A DNA stretch of 64,000 nucleotides, taken from Zarea fungicola. Taxonomy: Eukaryota; Ascomycota; Sordariomycetes; Hypocreales; Cordycipitaceae. The DNA is taken from the NCBI GenBank assembly GCA_900169235.1, contig FWCC01000124.1, positions 412,649 to 476,648 on the forward strand, written 5' to 3'. The notes under the pieces were generated by a model. That model was not told where the DNA came from. It was given only the letters and a program-made list of their open reading frames with translations, and searched no databases. Numbering within the stretch: position 1 is the first letter of the stretch; each line of letters opens with the position of its first letter. Of the stretch, positions 48,322 to 59,167 are shown in pieces. Made by a program: the position numbers and the translations under genes.

Positions 48322-49810
48322 ATGCGTGAAATGACCAACATGTATACGCTGGATCCTTCAGCGCCATCCTCATCGCCTTCCTCAACGCCTCCTTCGCCTT
48401 CCTTACCAGCAACTCCTCTGTCTCCTTCTTCATCAATGTCTATCCCAGATAATGACGCGCCAGACTTCAATTCAGTCATCATTGTGGGCGCTGGTAATTT
48501 TGGTGCTGGCACAGCCTTGTCATTGGCTAGGCGTGGCGTCCAAGTAACTCTGCTTGACACTGCCGCTTTCCCTAGCCCCAGGGCAGCCTCGCACGACATC
48601 AACAAAATCGTCCGCGATGATTACCCAGATCTTCTCTACATGCGCATGATGGCCAAGGCTATGCCCATGTGGAGAAGTAATGATCTCTTCAAATCGTGGT
48701 ATCACGAAACGGGCATGCTCCGCGCCGATCCCAGTGATTTTGCTGACAAGAGCATGGCCGCCTACAAGGAGCTGGGCATTCACAATGAATCCGAGTTGAT
48801 TCCTGTTGAAGACGTCCGTAAACGATGGAACGGACTCTTTGCTACTACAAACTTTGGAGAACTGGACAAAGTGCTCTACAATCCCAGCATTGGTTTTGCT
48901 GAGGCAGACAAAGCGCTGGCCGCCGTTGTCCAGGCTGGTATTGATCACGGTGTGGAATACACCATTGGAGAGATGGACAAACTCGCCTTTGGCCTAGATG
49001 GCCAATGCGTTGGAGTGACTCTCAAGAGTGGAGAGACTATTTTGGCAGACAAGGTTTTGATGGCAACGGGAGCCCGCACCGAACCCCTTCTTGCCCAGAG
49101 TGCACCGGACAACAAGAAGCTTCACTCGGGTGATCGTGCCGTTGCAACAGGTGCCATCAGCTTCTACGCCAAGCTACGCGGCGAGAAAAGGGCAAAATTT
49201 GCCCCTATCCCCGTGCTCAAGAACTGTCTCAAACCGGTCAAGGGCGAGGGCATGTCGATTTTGGCCGACGGCACTATTAAATTCAACTGCGACATGTGCT
49301 TTACCAACTTTACAGACTTCCCCGCCACTGGTGAACGCATGTCACAGCCTCCCAGCGACCCAAAGTACAACACCTGGACTGGCCCCGATTCTTTTATTGA
49401 CTTTTTCAAGGAGCGGGCGCAAAATACATTCAAGGGCCTATATGGGGACGAAGTCAAGGATGTTGAAATTGAGTCGTACCGTATTTGCTGGTAAGTTTTC
49501 TCTTCTTTTCTTTCTGCATTTTACCAGCGAACTGTCGCTTACACGCAGCATTAGGGATGCGTCCACGCCGACACACGACTTCCTCATCACAGCCCACCCG
49601 CATTGCGATGGGTTGTACGTGGCTACGGGAGGGTCCTTTCACGGCTGGAAGTTCCTACCAGTCATTGGTGATTACATTGCCGACATGATGCAAGGCACTC
49701 TTGGTGATGACTACAGAGCACGTTGGGCGTGGGATAAGGAGGGCGGTGACGGTCACTCGGCAAACCCCACTTACGATGTGGTTGGAGACTTGCAGGATTG
49801 GATTTCCTGA
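48322..49810 (+). CDS. FAD-dependent amine oxidase (fructosyl amino acid/sarcosine oxidase family)
   Basis: Two exons, 48322-49490 and 49555-49810, encode 474 residues. The 64-nt intron begins GTAAGT, and splicing creates RICWDASTPTHDF. The dinucleotide fold IIVGAGNFGAG (53-63) binds FAD. Cys389 in RICW sits where monomeric sarcosine and fructosyl-amine oxidases attach FAD covalently, and ATGGSFHGWKFLPVIG in exon 2 is the family's second FAD-contact segment. Such enzymes oxidise secondary amines (Amadori products, sarcosine, pipecolate) to imines and hydrogen peroxide; the substrate cannot be fixed here. No C-terminal SKL-type signal is present (it ends DWIS). Residues 12-40 are Ser/Pro-only low complexity, which is unusual for the family; the ATG at 48436 (Met39) gives a more standard N-terminus. 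Confidence 0.92.
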
Positions 49811-52800
49811 GTGGCGCTGAACATTGCCTAATTGAGGCGCATGAATGTATGCATAGAGACGAGACTGGACACACAAAAAGAATGGGCATCGCGAGACCTG
49901 ACCTGCGGGGTGTATTGGAGAAGAAACTAGAAGGAGAAGCTGCAAAGGAGCTACACTGAGGACGCATTACAACGGGGACATATGCACGGCCGGCGTTTTT
50001 TTTTTTTATTACCCATTTGGCTTTATTCTTACTCTTTTATCATTTTTACCGTCTGGAACGGAAGGTAGACTAGTAGTTATACTAAAATTGATTTCAACCC
50101 CTACGAGCGGCCCGCCCTTGATGTGACTGGATGGTGACTTGCATGCACGTATGGAGTAGCTGCATACAAGTTGCGGGGACCAATCATATTTGACATGACT
50201 GGTTTGAATTGCCAAGCCGGAGGCGCGTGAAGAAGCAAACTCAATGTGCAGTTATGAAGACATGTGCATACGGCGTCAGTCCCTTGTGTTGTTTCTTATA
50301 GCAGGATTAATGAGAGTATGGCGCATGCCAGACAGTTGAGACTGTCATTGTGCTTCCAACATTTGATATTCTGTATATATACATACTTCGTTATGATTGA
50401 ATTGGGATCTAGTGCACAATCTGGTACAAAATAGATACTGGTAACCTCTAATAGGAGATCCTTTGCTATTTGCTAGAATGTCGGCCGAAAAATACGGATT
50501 TACCACGTATTAATCGGTCTCCGGTATCCCATGTCACACGGACAAGCTACTGCGCGCCAATCCAAAACAGGTTTCCGCGGAGGCGACGGTTCTGTCTCTC
50601 ACGGGACATGGATGATGTATTTGGGGCTGAGTAAAATTTTACCAGGTGGACGTTTCGAATGTTTAAAAAAAAGCAAATATGAAAGCAGGCTGTCGTAAGA
50701 AGGAGCCAAATAAAGACAGAATCCAGGGGTAAAGAATAAATTGACAAAAGAACTACCAACATATCGTTTTCTGAGAAGTGATAGAAAAAAAAATCTCAAG
50801 ATCGGATTCCGGTCGGGACGGTCCACGCCCCCCCCCCTTGACGTACGGATGTAATACCGCGGCATGGCTCCCATGTAAAATGCGAGGCGCACGCTCGGAT
50901 GGCTGACCCCAAAAAAATAACTGTTTTACGCCGCTTTTGTAACCATGCAGCTGCGACCGTGTTTTTGGTGGTGGGTGTGTGTCTACAGACTGGGGAGTAT
51001 GTGTTGACTACAGCGTGTGTGATGGTGATGGGTACATATGGTGATGGGTTGGAGAAACGCCACGGAGAATCACCATTACTTCCGAAAAACAACGGGGACA
51101 CAGAAACAAGAGTTAGGATTCAAGTGGCGTAGCAGCAGAATGTTGTATGTACCGGTAAAAAACTTGGATCAGCAAGGGAATTCTTGGGGGTTTGGGGTGG
51201 GAGTTGACAAGGATGTGAAATGTGTTGGACAAACAAACCGGCGGCGGGTGTGAGAAGGCCTGCAGCGGGATGTGAATCACGAAATAACCCTATTGCCGAA
51301 TCTTTTGTCGGTCAGGTGGTATCGCTGCGAGCCTGTCGCCTTATTGGAATGGCAGACATGCAGGATGCATATACTAACGTCGGCCGCGAGCCATGTCTTG
51401 GGAAGGGATCGGTGAGCATGTTGCAGTATCAGTAATACAAAAAACCTTTTTTAGGGTTACTTTGGCTCGATTTGATCCAATCATTTTACCGAGACACATT
51501 TATTACCCTAAATGATTAAGCGATGCAACAGTGCTTTTGATCAAATATTTACAGCCGGCGTGGATTCGGAGCACAGCTCTGATATCCAGGGTAAGACAGA
51601 CCATTTTCGGTGCCGGGAATGGATCGGTTCATGACCCTTTCCGATGTTGTGTAGCACGAGCTCAATTACATTGCGTACTATACTATACAGGAAAGCACCT
51701 GCAGCCATGTTATTCTACCATTGGCGTCTGATTGGCACACGTCGTTCTGTACAAACAAGACACGTCAACCTTGCATATGGGACACATGCATGGGTTGGGC
51801 ATGAACAGAAGAAACAAGAGTTGGTGAGGCTGACATGAACAAAGGAAAAAGTATAGTCGGCCAGAATAGGTATTCCATGCATCCCCACCACACCGCCGGA
51901 TAGAAACGAGATGCTTCATCAAACCAAAACAATCACGATGATGATTATTCCATCTTGTTGACTCTAGGGTAGCCTCACCGTCTTTTTCGGAGGCATACCG
52001 ACGATGAGGTTGCAACCCTAAGAGAACGCCATGTCTTGCGGCTATTAGTCTTTAAGCATATCCGAGGCAATCAGGCCCACTGGCACTTATCCGTCGATGC
52101 CGAGATTATTGTTTTGGTGATGCTACTTTTGCCGGCATATGAAATGTTTGCCCTCCTGTGCATAAGAGAAGTGGGTTTGTTCCTGCATATCAAGTAAATA
52201 AAGAAAGCAAAACGCAGAATGACCGACAAAGAAATACAATAACAGAAGCAAAACAAAAATTACGGACCTGACCGACACAAGCAAGAGTGAGGGATGTGCA
52301 GGGGGGCTTGCATTTGCATAATGCACTCTGCGTGTCATGCCTTGACTCGTGGAGACTTGCTCACAACCCGTTGCCTTGCAGGAATAGCGGGTTCATTGTA
52401 CTCTGTATTCCTTTTTTATTCAATCTTGCAGTACGATTAGGGGTCCTTTTTTTCTTGCTTCTTTGAATGCCGTATTAATGGCCCGTCTGCTGTCGCTTCC
52501 CGTGTTACAGCCAAAGAAAATTGGATGGCGCGGTTCGGTACGCACCCGTCAGCCCGCCGCCTTGCCAGCAAAGCTAGTGCGCGAATCTTGGGCTGAGCTG
52601 AGAGGCACGGCCGTTATTCAGCTGACCGTTCATCACCATCGGAGTACGCCGTCCTGGGGCAGACTGTCCAGAGGCAGACTGTCATGGATGCTGGGCGACT
52701 CTGTACTGTGTAGGGTCATGGTTGTGAATGTAAATGCTCTTGCAAATGTCATGGTTGTCAATGTAAAATGGTCTTGCAAAATGTCATATTGCTTCATCAT

Positions 52801-52897
52801 GTACCTAAATTCCCGCTTATCCAAAGCTCTATTTTTCTTCTCTCATGCCATTATAACCGAAAAACAAATTAAAACGAAATTAAAAAAAAAAGAACAT
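49811..52897. other. 3.1-kb convergent spacer between the amine oxidase and MET10
   Basis: The two flanking genes converge, so both 3' UTRs fall here, yet the spacer is much longer than such spacers usually are. ORFs are short and unrecognised. Several poly-A and poly-T runs are present (around 49996, 50786, 52885). Confidence 0.5.
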
Positions 52898-55800
52898 TTA
52901 GTAAACCTCCAACACGTAGCGTCCCTCTTCCTTGAGCTTCTCAATCTCCTTCTTGGGATCAACCTTTTTGCCCGCCGCCTTGGCCTCTGCCGCGATGGCC
53001 TCTTGCAGCACTGCCGTCACGTCTGGCACCGGCCATGTCGGCCCGCACAGGTAGAAGCTGCCCTCTTCCTTGATGTACGCCTTGACAATGTCGCCCAGCG
53101 TCTGGCGCATGCGGTCCTGGATGTAAATCTTCTCCGGCTGGTCGCGCGAGAAGGCGGCGCCGATGAGCGTCACCACGCCCGCGTCGAGGTACGCCTCCCA
53201 CTCCTCGCCGTACAGGTACTCCTCGCGCTGGTGACGCGAGCCAAGGTACAGCAGGATGGCGCCAATGTCCTTGCCCTGCGCCTTTTGCATGGCGCGGTAC
53301 TGGACGAACGCGCGGAAGGGGGCCAGGCCCGTGCCGAGACCGGCCATGATGAGAGGCGCCGTGTCCTTGACGGGCAGCTTCATGACCGACGGCTTCACGG
53401 AGACGGTCACGGGGCTGCCAGGACGGAGGCGCGACAGGTAGCGCGTCGCCTGGCCGTAGCGGGTGCGACCCTTGGTGTCGACCCAGTCGACAACGACAAT
53501 CATGAGCGAGACGGCGGTGGGCGAGACGGCCTGGGCCGAGGCGATGGAGTACTCGCGGCGCTTGAGCGGGCTGACGATGCGGACGAGGTCGTGGAAGCTC
53601 GGGCGCGCCGAGCCAAACTCCTCGAGCACGTCGACGTACGTCAGTGTGTCCACCTCGCTGCGGCGCTTGAAGTCCTCGGCGCCGGCCGGGCTGGCCAGGG
53701 CCGCAAGCTTCGTCTTCTCCGCGTCGTCGGCGGCGAACTCGGCGAGCGCCTCGTAGAAGCGCTTGGGCGGCTTGCCCAGGATGTCGACGTTTTGCACGAG
53801 GGCCTGGTGCACGGTGCGCAGCTCCTCGACCGCGGCGTCCTCGCGCGAGGGCACGCGGACGAGCGCGTCGGCATCGAGGCCGTAGAAGCGGATAAAGGCC
53901 TCGACCTCCTCCAAATCGTTTTCGGCGTGGATGCCGAGGGCCTCGCCAATCTTGTAGGTGAGACCAGTCGTGCCGAGGTCAAACTCAATATGGAAGATGT
54001 TGCGGTCGTAGTCCCCGGGCGTCAGACGACGGTTCTCCTTGACCGTCACTGTGGTGGTGACGACGGCCAGGTCGGGGCGGACGGCGTCGCGCGTCTCGTA
54101 CGCCTCCTTGAAGACGATGCCGCGAGCCGCAGCTTGCCAGTCCTGCAGCGCGAGGACCTCCTCGGGCTCGTCCTTGGCGAAGGAGACAAAGGAGTTGGGC
54201 TGGATGCTCAGGGGAAGAAGGTCGGCAACAGCGGCGTCCTCAGTCTCGGACCAGGCAGCGGGCACTTCGAGCTTGAAAAGGCACAAGTCGACGGCCTCGA
54301 CAGCTTGCTCGAGAGTGACATTTTCGACAGTGGTGGCAAGGTCCTTGGGGGAGGCGGCAGGCTGGGACAATTTGAGGAAAGACAGCTCGAGGAGGAGCTT
54401 GGCAGCGGCTGGGTCCTTTTCAAAGGGTGGGAGAACAGCGGGGTCGAGAACAAAAGCGGCAATATCTTTGTCCACAAGAGTCTTGCGGAAAGGAGCAGGA
54501 AGACGCTTCTCAACATCGGCCTCCTTGAAGCCGGGCAGGTTCAAAAGGACTGTGCCACCAACAGCAACGCTGGCCAAAACATCAACATCCTTGAGGATCT
54601 TCTCATCACCGACAACAATGGTGTTGGCCTCGGTGATGTCGTAAGGAGCCTCGAGGGTCTTTTTGGAGACGCGGAGGTCCGAGCGGACGGCACCGCCCTG
54701 GGTTAGGTTGTCGTACACCTCGCGAACAAAGACGTTGGAGGTAGACTGCTTGGCGAGCAGGGTGCCAATGACGGCAGGCGAGGCCACGGAGGCGGAGCTG
54801 TCGAGGTCCCAAAAGGTAAACTGCTCGGCGGCGAAGAGCGCTGGCAAGGTATTGGCCTCGCCGTCGTTGCCAAAGATCTTGTGCAGAGTGTTGACCAAGC
54901 CCTGTGGGGTGAGGGTCTGGGCGGCCGTGTACTTGATGTCCAGCACGTCGGGCTCCTCGGCAAACTTGCCGGAGAAGGTGACGGCGGTCAGTACATCACC
55001 GTAGAGAGCAGACTGGGTCGCCTCGTCGTGTAGGGCGGGCTCGCTGCCGACCTGGCCCAGGACGGCGATGGTGCGGGCTGTGGCGGGGATGGCGGCAAGG
55101 AATGCCTCCTCAATGAAGGGGCGGTAGACGCGAACGTTGACGACGCCGCACTTGGCGCCCTCGGCAGCAATCTTGGTCATGACCTGGCGCGCAACCTGGG
55201 CCTCGACGCTGCCAAAAGTCACAAGGACAACGTCGGCGCTCTCATGGCCGTGGTACTCAAAGGGTGCGTAGACGGTGCCGAGCTCGTCGTTGAATTGCTT
55301 GAGCAGCTCAACCACCTTGCCGGCGTCGTCGAGGCGCGGGTTCAGTTTGGATGCCTCGACGGCGAGCTTGTTGTACAAGTCAGCAACGCCAGCCTCGCCG
55401 AGAGCGTCAACGACGCGGAGCGTCTCGCGGGCCACGCGCACACCGTCGTAAATGTGCAGCGTGGGCAGGACAGTGGCGAGGAGCGTCGCAAACAGCGACA
55501 TGTGCTGGGCTTCGTAGGCCGAGGACGAGGCAACGAGACCGAGGCCTAGCTCCTCGGTAAGACGCAGGGCGTCGTCATAGCTGGCGACGAGGCCGTTGGA
55601 CGCCGAGTAATCAGCGGCGGCAATGTGGGCGACAAAGGGGCTAGAGACGCTGTAGAGCAGCGAGAGCTGATCGAGCGTCGCACGGAGGGCCTGCAGGCTA
55701 CCGGAGGAGGCGAGCAGGGTCTGGGGGATATTGCGCTTGGTCACGTCAAAGTCGGGGGAGAAGATGTAGCCCAGGGCGAGGGCGCCAGCACCAGCGCGCG

Positions 55801-56041
55801 TCTGCAGGCTAAGCACCTCGGGGGTGTAGCTGTGCACGTTCTTGTCACCGGCAGCAGCCCAGTGCTTGGCGGCAACATCAAGATCAAAAGTCTCGGGTGA
55901 GTAGGAGAAGATCTTGTCGGAGAGCTTGTAGGCAATGTGCTGGACGAGGAGCTGGGCTGTGACATAGGTCGGGCCTGAGATGTCGGCAATGGCCACCTGC
56001 TTGCCAAAGGGCAGCGTGGACGAGGACTGGGAGGAAGGCAT
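52898..56041 (-). CDS. MET10: Sulfite reductase [NADPH] flavoprotein alpha subunit
   Basis: A single exon gives 1047 residues, close to yeast Met10. It feeds electrons from NADPH through FAD to the sirohaem beta subunit (Met5 type), which reduces sulfite to sulfide for cysteine and methionine synthesis in the cytosol. The N-terminal half resembles the pyruvate-ferredoxin-oxidoreductase-like module of Met10. The C-terminal third is a ferredoxin-NADP reductase unit: FAD-binding RREYSIASAQ, NADPH-binding GLGTGLAPFRAF near 900, YLGSRHQREEYLY, YLCGPTWPVPDV near 1000, and a terminal tyrosine typical of the fold. The frame stays open upstream to 56230 with no ATG; ATG 56041 (MPSSQSSSTLPFGKQ) gives the normal start, and the preceding sequence has intron-like ends compatible with a leader intron. 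Confidence 0.95.
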   Translation of the reverse strand: MPSSQSSSTLPFGKQVAIADISGPTYVTAQLLVQHIAYKLSDKIFSYSPETFDLDVAAKHWAAAGDKNVHSYTPEVLSLQTRAGAGALALGYIFSPDFDVTKRNIPQTLLASSGSLQALRATLDQLSLLYSVSSPFVAHIAAADYSASNGLVASYDDALRLTEELGLGLVASSSAYEAQHMSLFATLLATVLPTLHIYDGVRVARETLRVVDALGEAGVADLYNKLAVEASKLNPRLDDAGKVVELLKQFNDELGTVYAPFEYHGHESADVVLVTFGSVEAQVARQVMTKIAAEGAKCGVVNVRVYRPFIEEAFLAAIPATARTIAVLGQVGSEPALHDEATQSALYGDVLTAVTFSGKFAEEPDVLDIKYTAAQTLTPQGLVNTLHKIFGNDGEANTLPALFAAEQFTFWDLDSSASVASPAVIGTLLAKQSTSNVFVREVYDNLTQGGAVRSDLRVSKKTLEAPYDITEANTIVVGDEKILKDVDVLASVAVGGTVLLNLPGFKEADVEKRLPAPFRKTLVDKDIAAFVLDPAVLPPFEKDPAAAKLLLELSFLKLSQPAASPKDLATTVENVTLEQAVEAVDLCLFKLEVPAAWSETEDAAVADLLPLSIQPNSFVSFAKDEPEEVLALQDWQAAARGIVFKEAYETRDAVRPDLAVVTTTVTVKENRRLTPGDYDRNIFHIEFDLGTTGLTYKIGEALGIHAENDLEEVEAFIRFYGLDADALVRVPSREDAAVEELRTVHQALVQNVDILGKPPKRFYEALAEFAADDAEKTKLAALASPAGAEDFKRRSEVDTLTYVDVLEEFGSARPSFHDLVRIVSPLKRREYSIASAQAVSPTAVSLMIVVVDWVDTKGRTRYGQATRYLSRLRPGSPVTVSVKPSVMKLPVKDTAPLIMAGLGTGLAPFRAFVQYRAMQKAQGKDIGAILLYLGSRHQREEYLYGEEWEAYLDAGVVTLIGAAFSRDQPEKIYIQDRMRQTLGDIVKAYIKEEGSFYLCGPTWPVPDVTAVLQEAIAAEAKAAGKKVDPKKEIEKLKEEGRYVLEVY

Positions 56042-57023
56042 CACGATGAAGAATGTGCCGATGTCGTGATTGAGCTGTGTTGGTGTGTTGCACCTTGTCC
56101 TGGCTGAAAACCCAGATGAGTCTATACTGGGCTTTGTACCTGAATACCAGCAAGTACCAATCACGTTAGGGGTTACAAGACAAATCAAAAGGCACAGAGT
56201 ATGGGGAAGAAGGAAAGATGAAGCAGACACGGGGAAAAAAAACCAAATGGTATTTACTCTATTTCAAAGACAGAACAAGGTGATTGACAAGGCCAGGCAG
56301 GGAACGGGTCCGCCCTGTCGCGCCCCCTCATACCACAACGGCAGTGCCGAGGGCCCGTCCCCAGCAAATTATTCGCACCAGCGGCGAAGACGGATGGACA
56401 GCAGCGCCTTTGGAGTGATCGTTGCATTGCGCGTTGAATTGGCGAAATTGTCGATAGTTTAAAGCACAATCACGCAATTGGCCTAGACCAAAGGCGGCGT
56501 AGCGTCGATGGTGCAACCACCCTTGAGCCTCTTTTTGGCCCAATTTTTGCATGACAAGGGCAGCCTTTTGCCTGCGACCGTCTCCGAACCGCCGCACGAC
56601 CCCGGTTTTCCATTTCGGCTGCGTCTGTGGTTGGTTCGGGTCGTCGCTCAGTGCTGGGTCGTTTTGGGTCGTTTTCTTCGTTGCTTTATAATGATGGAAT
56701 CCATTGCATAGGACGCCGACTTCCGGGGGAGGCAGGGTAAATGGCCGGCTGGTGGCGGTCAATCGGAGCGTACGTCCAAATGAAATAAATCATGACTGGT
56801 TTGGTTTGACGGGTAGCATCAAATTCTGCGCAGGCTGAGCTGTAGGGGATGTTCGGGTGGTCGGTGGTATATATACATGAGGGCATCACCAACCACCTAG
56901 CGTCAAACTCTGCTCTGCGCTCGCCAAAAAAAAAAGTGTAGCCATGGTATGCAATGCAATGTTGCCTCGGTCGTAACAACTTGTTTTAACATGCAATCGT
57001 ATCGTATCGTATCGTCATCAAAA
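56042..57023. other. Intergenic region upstream of MET10
   Basis: This 980-bp region lies between the NSE2 stop and the MET10 start, both on the minus strand. It contains a GTATATATAC palindrome at 56868-56877 and four tandem ATCGT units at 56996-57015. I looked for CACGTG and Met31-like sites and saw no clear one. No gene is seen. Confidence 0.5.
56996..57015. repeat. (ATCGT)4 pentanucleotide repeat
   Basis: Four exact ATCGT units lie just past the NSE2 stop codon at 57024, probably in its 3' UTR. Confidence 0.85.
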
Positions 57024-58388
57024 TTAATTGAAATCCACCATCGACTTTCCGTCATCGTCCTCGTCCTCGTCCACGTCCATGTCCATGTCTTCCAGCCTAT
57101 TTCGCACATTTCGACGCTGGAGTCGTCGTTGTATAGCATGGTCCAGGTAAAAGTCTTTTTCAAAGTTGGCGCGAGTAAACACCTGCAAAAAAAAATAAAA
57201 AAAATTAGCGCTGGTGAAGGTGAAAGTCGCCAGACGAATAACAGAGAAGCAGCCCAGAAGCCCATATGCACACCATAAGAACCCAAGACGCAACTGCAAC
57301 ACCACACCATCATAATCACGTACCTCTGAGCATCCCGTCTGCGGGCACTGCACTTGCCCGCTTCTCGGGAGATAGTCGAGAATCGCCGACTTTTCAAACG
57401 TGTGTTTGCACTTGTTGTTGCTGTATGGCTCTACAAACACAGCCAGCGAGAGGGGGCAACGCAAGCTGGTAACTTCTCGTGCCACGGCAATTTCGTCGTC
57501 CGAGTCGTCGTGGCCTTGATCGACCGTCCTGCTCCGACCCCGGCCACCTGCTCGCGGCGCCACAGTCGGCAGCACGGGCTCGCCGCCGTCGGCTCGAAAC
57601 CACCGCGATGCATCGGGCAACGGAGGCCCGTCCTCTCCCTGTGCGCCGTCGTGCCACTGCTTCTTGAAGCTGGCATAGTCGTTGTTGAGGGCATAGCGCT
57701 GGTGGGCCGTCATCTGCTCGTACTCGCGCCGTTTGTCGTCTTGTCGGCTGCGGAACGATTGCAGGGCGCTCTGCACTGGCGGTAGCTGCTCTTCCTCGCC
57801 CTCCCCGCCCTCATCCTCCTCGGGTGGGATTTCCTCGCCTCTGGCCTGTGCAATCTCAATGGCCTCTTCGCGGCGGCGTTGTTTCTGCAGCAGGCGGGTG
57901 TTTTCCTCGGCGCGGGCGTCGGTCGCCTCCATGTACACGTCGGTAATGACGCCTGCTTCGTCTTCCAGCTCGGCCTGGCGGTCCAGAAGCAGACGGAGAG
58001 CCGCCTCGGACTCACGGGAGCGCTCGTCTACCGTCCGGGCATAGTCTTCGAGATGCTGCTCGAGTTTGCTCAGGTCTTCGGCGCCCTCCTCCTCCTCCCC
58101 CTCCCCCTTGACTTTGCGACGCCGCTGCTGTGTCGCCAGATGCGTCTTTCGGGTGCGCAGACGGTCTTGAATATCACCAGTACAGGTGCCCAGATTGGTT
58201 GCGCCGGCCTTGAGGTTTCTGATGTACCGGCCCTGCTTGCGGTCGGTGGACAGCGCCTGGAGAGCGCGACGGCCTTCGTCGTCGAGCGGGAACTGGAGGG
58301 GTTCGTACTGTGGCAGGCCCGCGGGCGCGGGGGTCGCAGATTCGGTTGTGCCGGATGATCGAGCCCGATTTACCAGACGCCGTGACAT
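57024..58388 (-). CDS. NSE2: E3 SUMO-protein ligase Nse2/Mms21 (SMC5/6 complex)
   Basis: Two exons, 58388-57324 and 57182-57024, encode 407 residues. The intron begins GTACGT and ends in a long pyrimidine run before CAG; its 141 nt are a multiple of three and free of stops, so the unspliced frame also reads through. The SP-RING is at about 308-355: LRCPLSLAVFVEPY, KCKHTFEKSAI and CPQTGCSE, with the Cys/His spacing of the zf-Nse type. Exon 2 continues FTRANFEKDFYLDHAIQRR, the expected helix after the ring. The N-terminal 250 residues are charged, helical and partly coiled-coil, matching the arm that docks on Smc5. The protein attaches SUMO to chromatin targets during DNA repair. The C-terminus is very acidic. 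The orthology call rests mainly on the ring. Confidence 0.88.
   Translation of the reverse strand: MSRRLVNRARSSGTTESATPAPAGLPQYEPLQFPLDDEGRRALQALSTDRKQGRYIRNLKAGATNLGTCTGDIQDRLRTRKTHLATQQRRRKVKGEGEEEEGAEDLSKLEQHLEDYARTVDERSRESEAALRLLLDRQAELEDEAGVITDVYMEATDARAEENTRLLQKQRRREEAIEIAQARGEEIPPEEDEGGEGEEEQLPPVQSALQSFRSRQDDKRREYEQMTAHQRYALNNDYASFKKQWHDGAQGEDGPPLPDASRWFRADGGEPVLPTVAPRAGGRGRSRTVDQGHDDSDDEIAVAREVTSLRCPLSLAVFVEPYSNNKCKHTFEKSAILDYLPRSGQVQCPQTGCSEVRDYDGVVLQLRLGFLWCAYGLLGCFSVIRLATFTFTSANFFYFFLQVFTRANFEKDFYLDHAIQRRLQRRNVRNRLEDMDMDVDEDEDDDGKSMVDFN
57183..57323 (-). other. In-frame, stop-free intron in NSE2
   Basis: These 141 nt have a GTACGT donor and a T-rich CAG acceptor, so I call an intron. 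If retained they would add 47 residues directly after the SP-RING cysteines, including a strongly hydrophobic stretch. Removal restores the contiguous SP-RING and following helix. Confidence 0.8.
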
Positions 58389-59167
58389 GGTGGAAGCGCC
58401 AGAGGACGAATGTGCATACGATTGCTTATGGCCAACGGCGATGTGACGAGAGGTTGCGTGAGGACGTCTGCTGTGGTGGTGGGGAGCGCGCCAGGAACAC
58501 GCGCCGGGGGAGCGTTTTTAGTGGCGGATCGAGGCCTGCCAGTGAGCCACTACCAGCGCAATAGGGTAGCCTGTGCAGAAATATTTTATATACATTATAT
58601 CTAAACTTTAGAAGATATCTTTTTCTAGTGTTTTTTTCTTCTAAAAAATAATTTATAAAGCGGAAATCCATTCATCAAGCTAGCCGGGAGGTCGTGTCAC
58701 ATGTGGCAGGCTACCACTTTCTGCCAGCCTACCAGCCATAAATGGCGATGCCCTCCTCAAATCTAGAATAAGCGATAGACTACGACAATGATTATTGCTG
58801 CCTATATGAATAGTGAGGAACCGAGTGATGACGAACCTGCCGGCCGTATTCCCAGTTAAGTGCAGAGGCTTGTTGTTCCTAACAAGCTCCCATGGATACG
58901 CTACTTGACAAACAAGTCAACAGTCACAACAGCTCAGTTTAGCAGTCAATAAGAAGAAAATTCAGTATTTTGAAAATACAAACGGTTTACTTCTTCTTCT
59001 GATCCGCCGCCGTGGCTCGACTGACCCTAGTTCGTTTGTTTCTTGCCTGCACAGTCTCACACGGCGCCGCAATCAAACGCCACCAGCCTCTGTTCCAGAT
59101 AACTTTTCATTACTAACTAGAGTCTGTAGTAAAGCCGGTCATGCCAATAATAGGACTACAAAACAGT
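58389..59167. other. Spacer between the glycosidase and NSE2
   Basis: These 780 bp lie between two minus-strand genes and hold the NSE2 promoter and the glycosidase 3' region. A markedly A+T-rich block lies at about 58575-58665. No gene is seen. Confidence 0.55.

Noticed and set aside
52463..54706. A 747-codon plus-strand ORF opposite MET10
   Set aside because: It is the complement of a GC-rich, codon-biased gene with unmistakable Met10 motifs. Its translation is Val-, Leu- and Arg-rich without domain features and runs out of non-coding sequence at its start.
56042..56230. A 63-residue hydrophobic N-terminal extension of MET10
   Set aside because: The frame is open but starts at a GTG. The extension is unlike Met10, and the ATG at 56041 gives the usual length.
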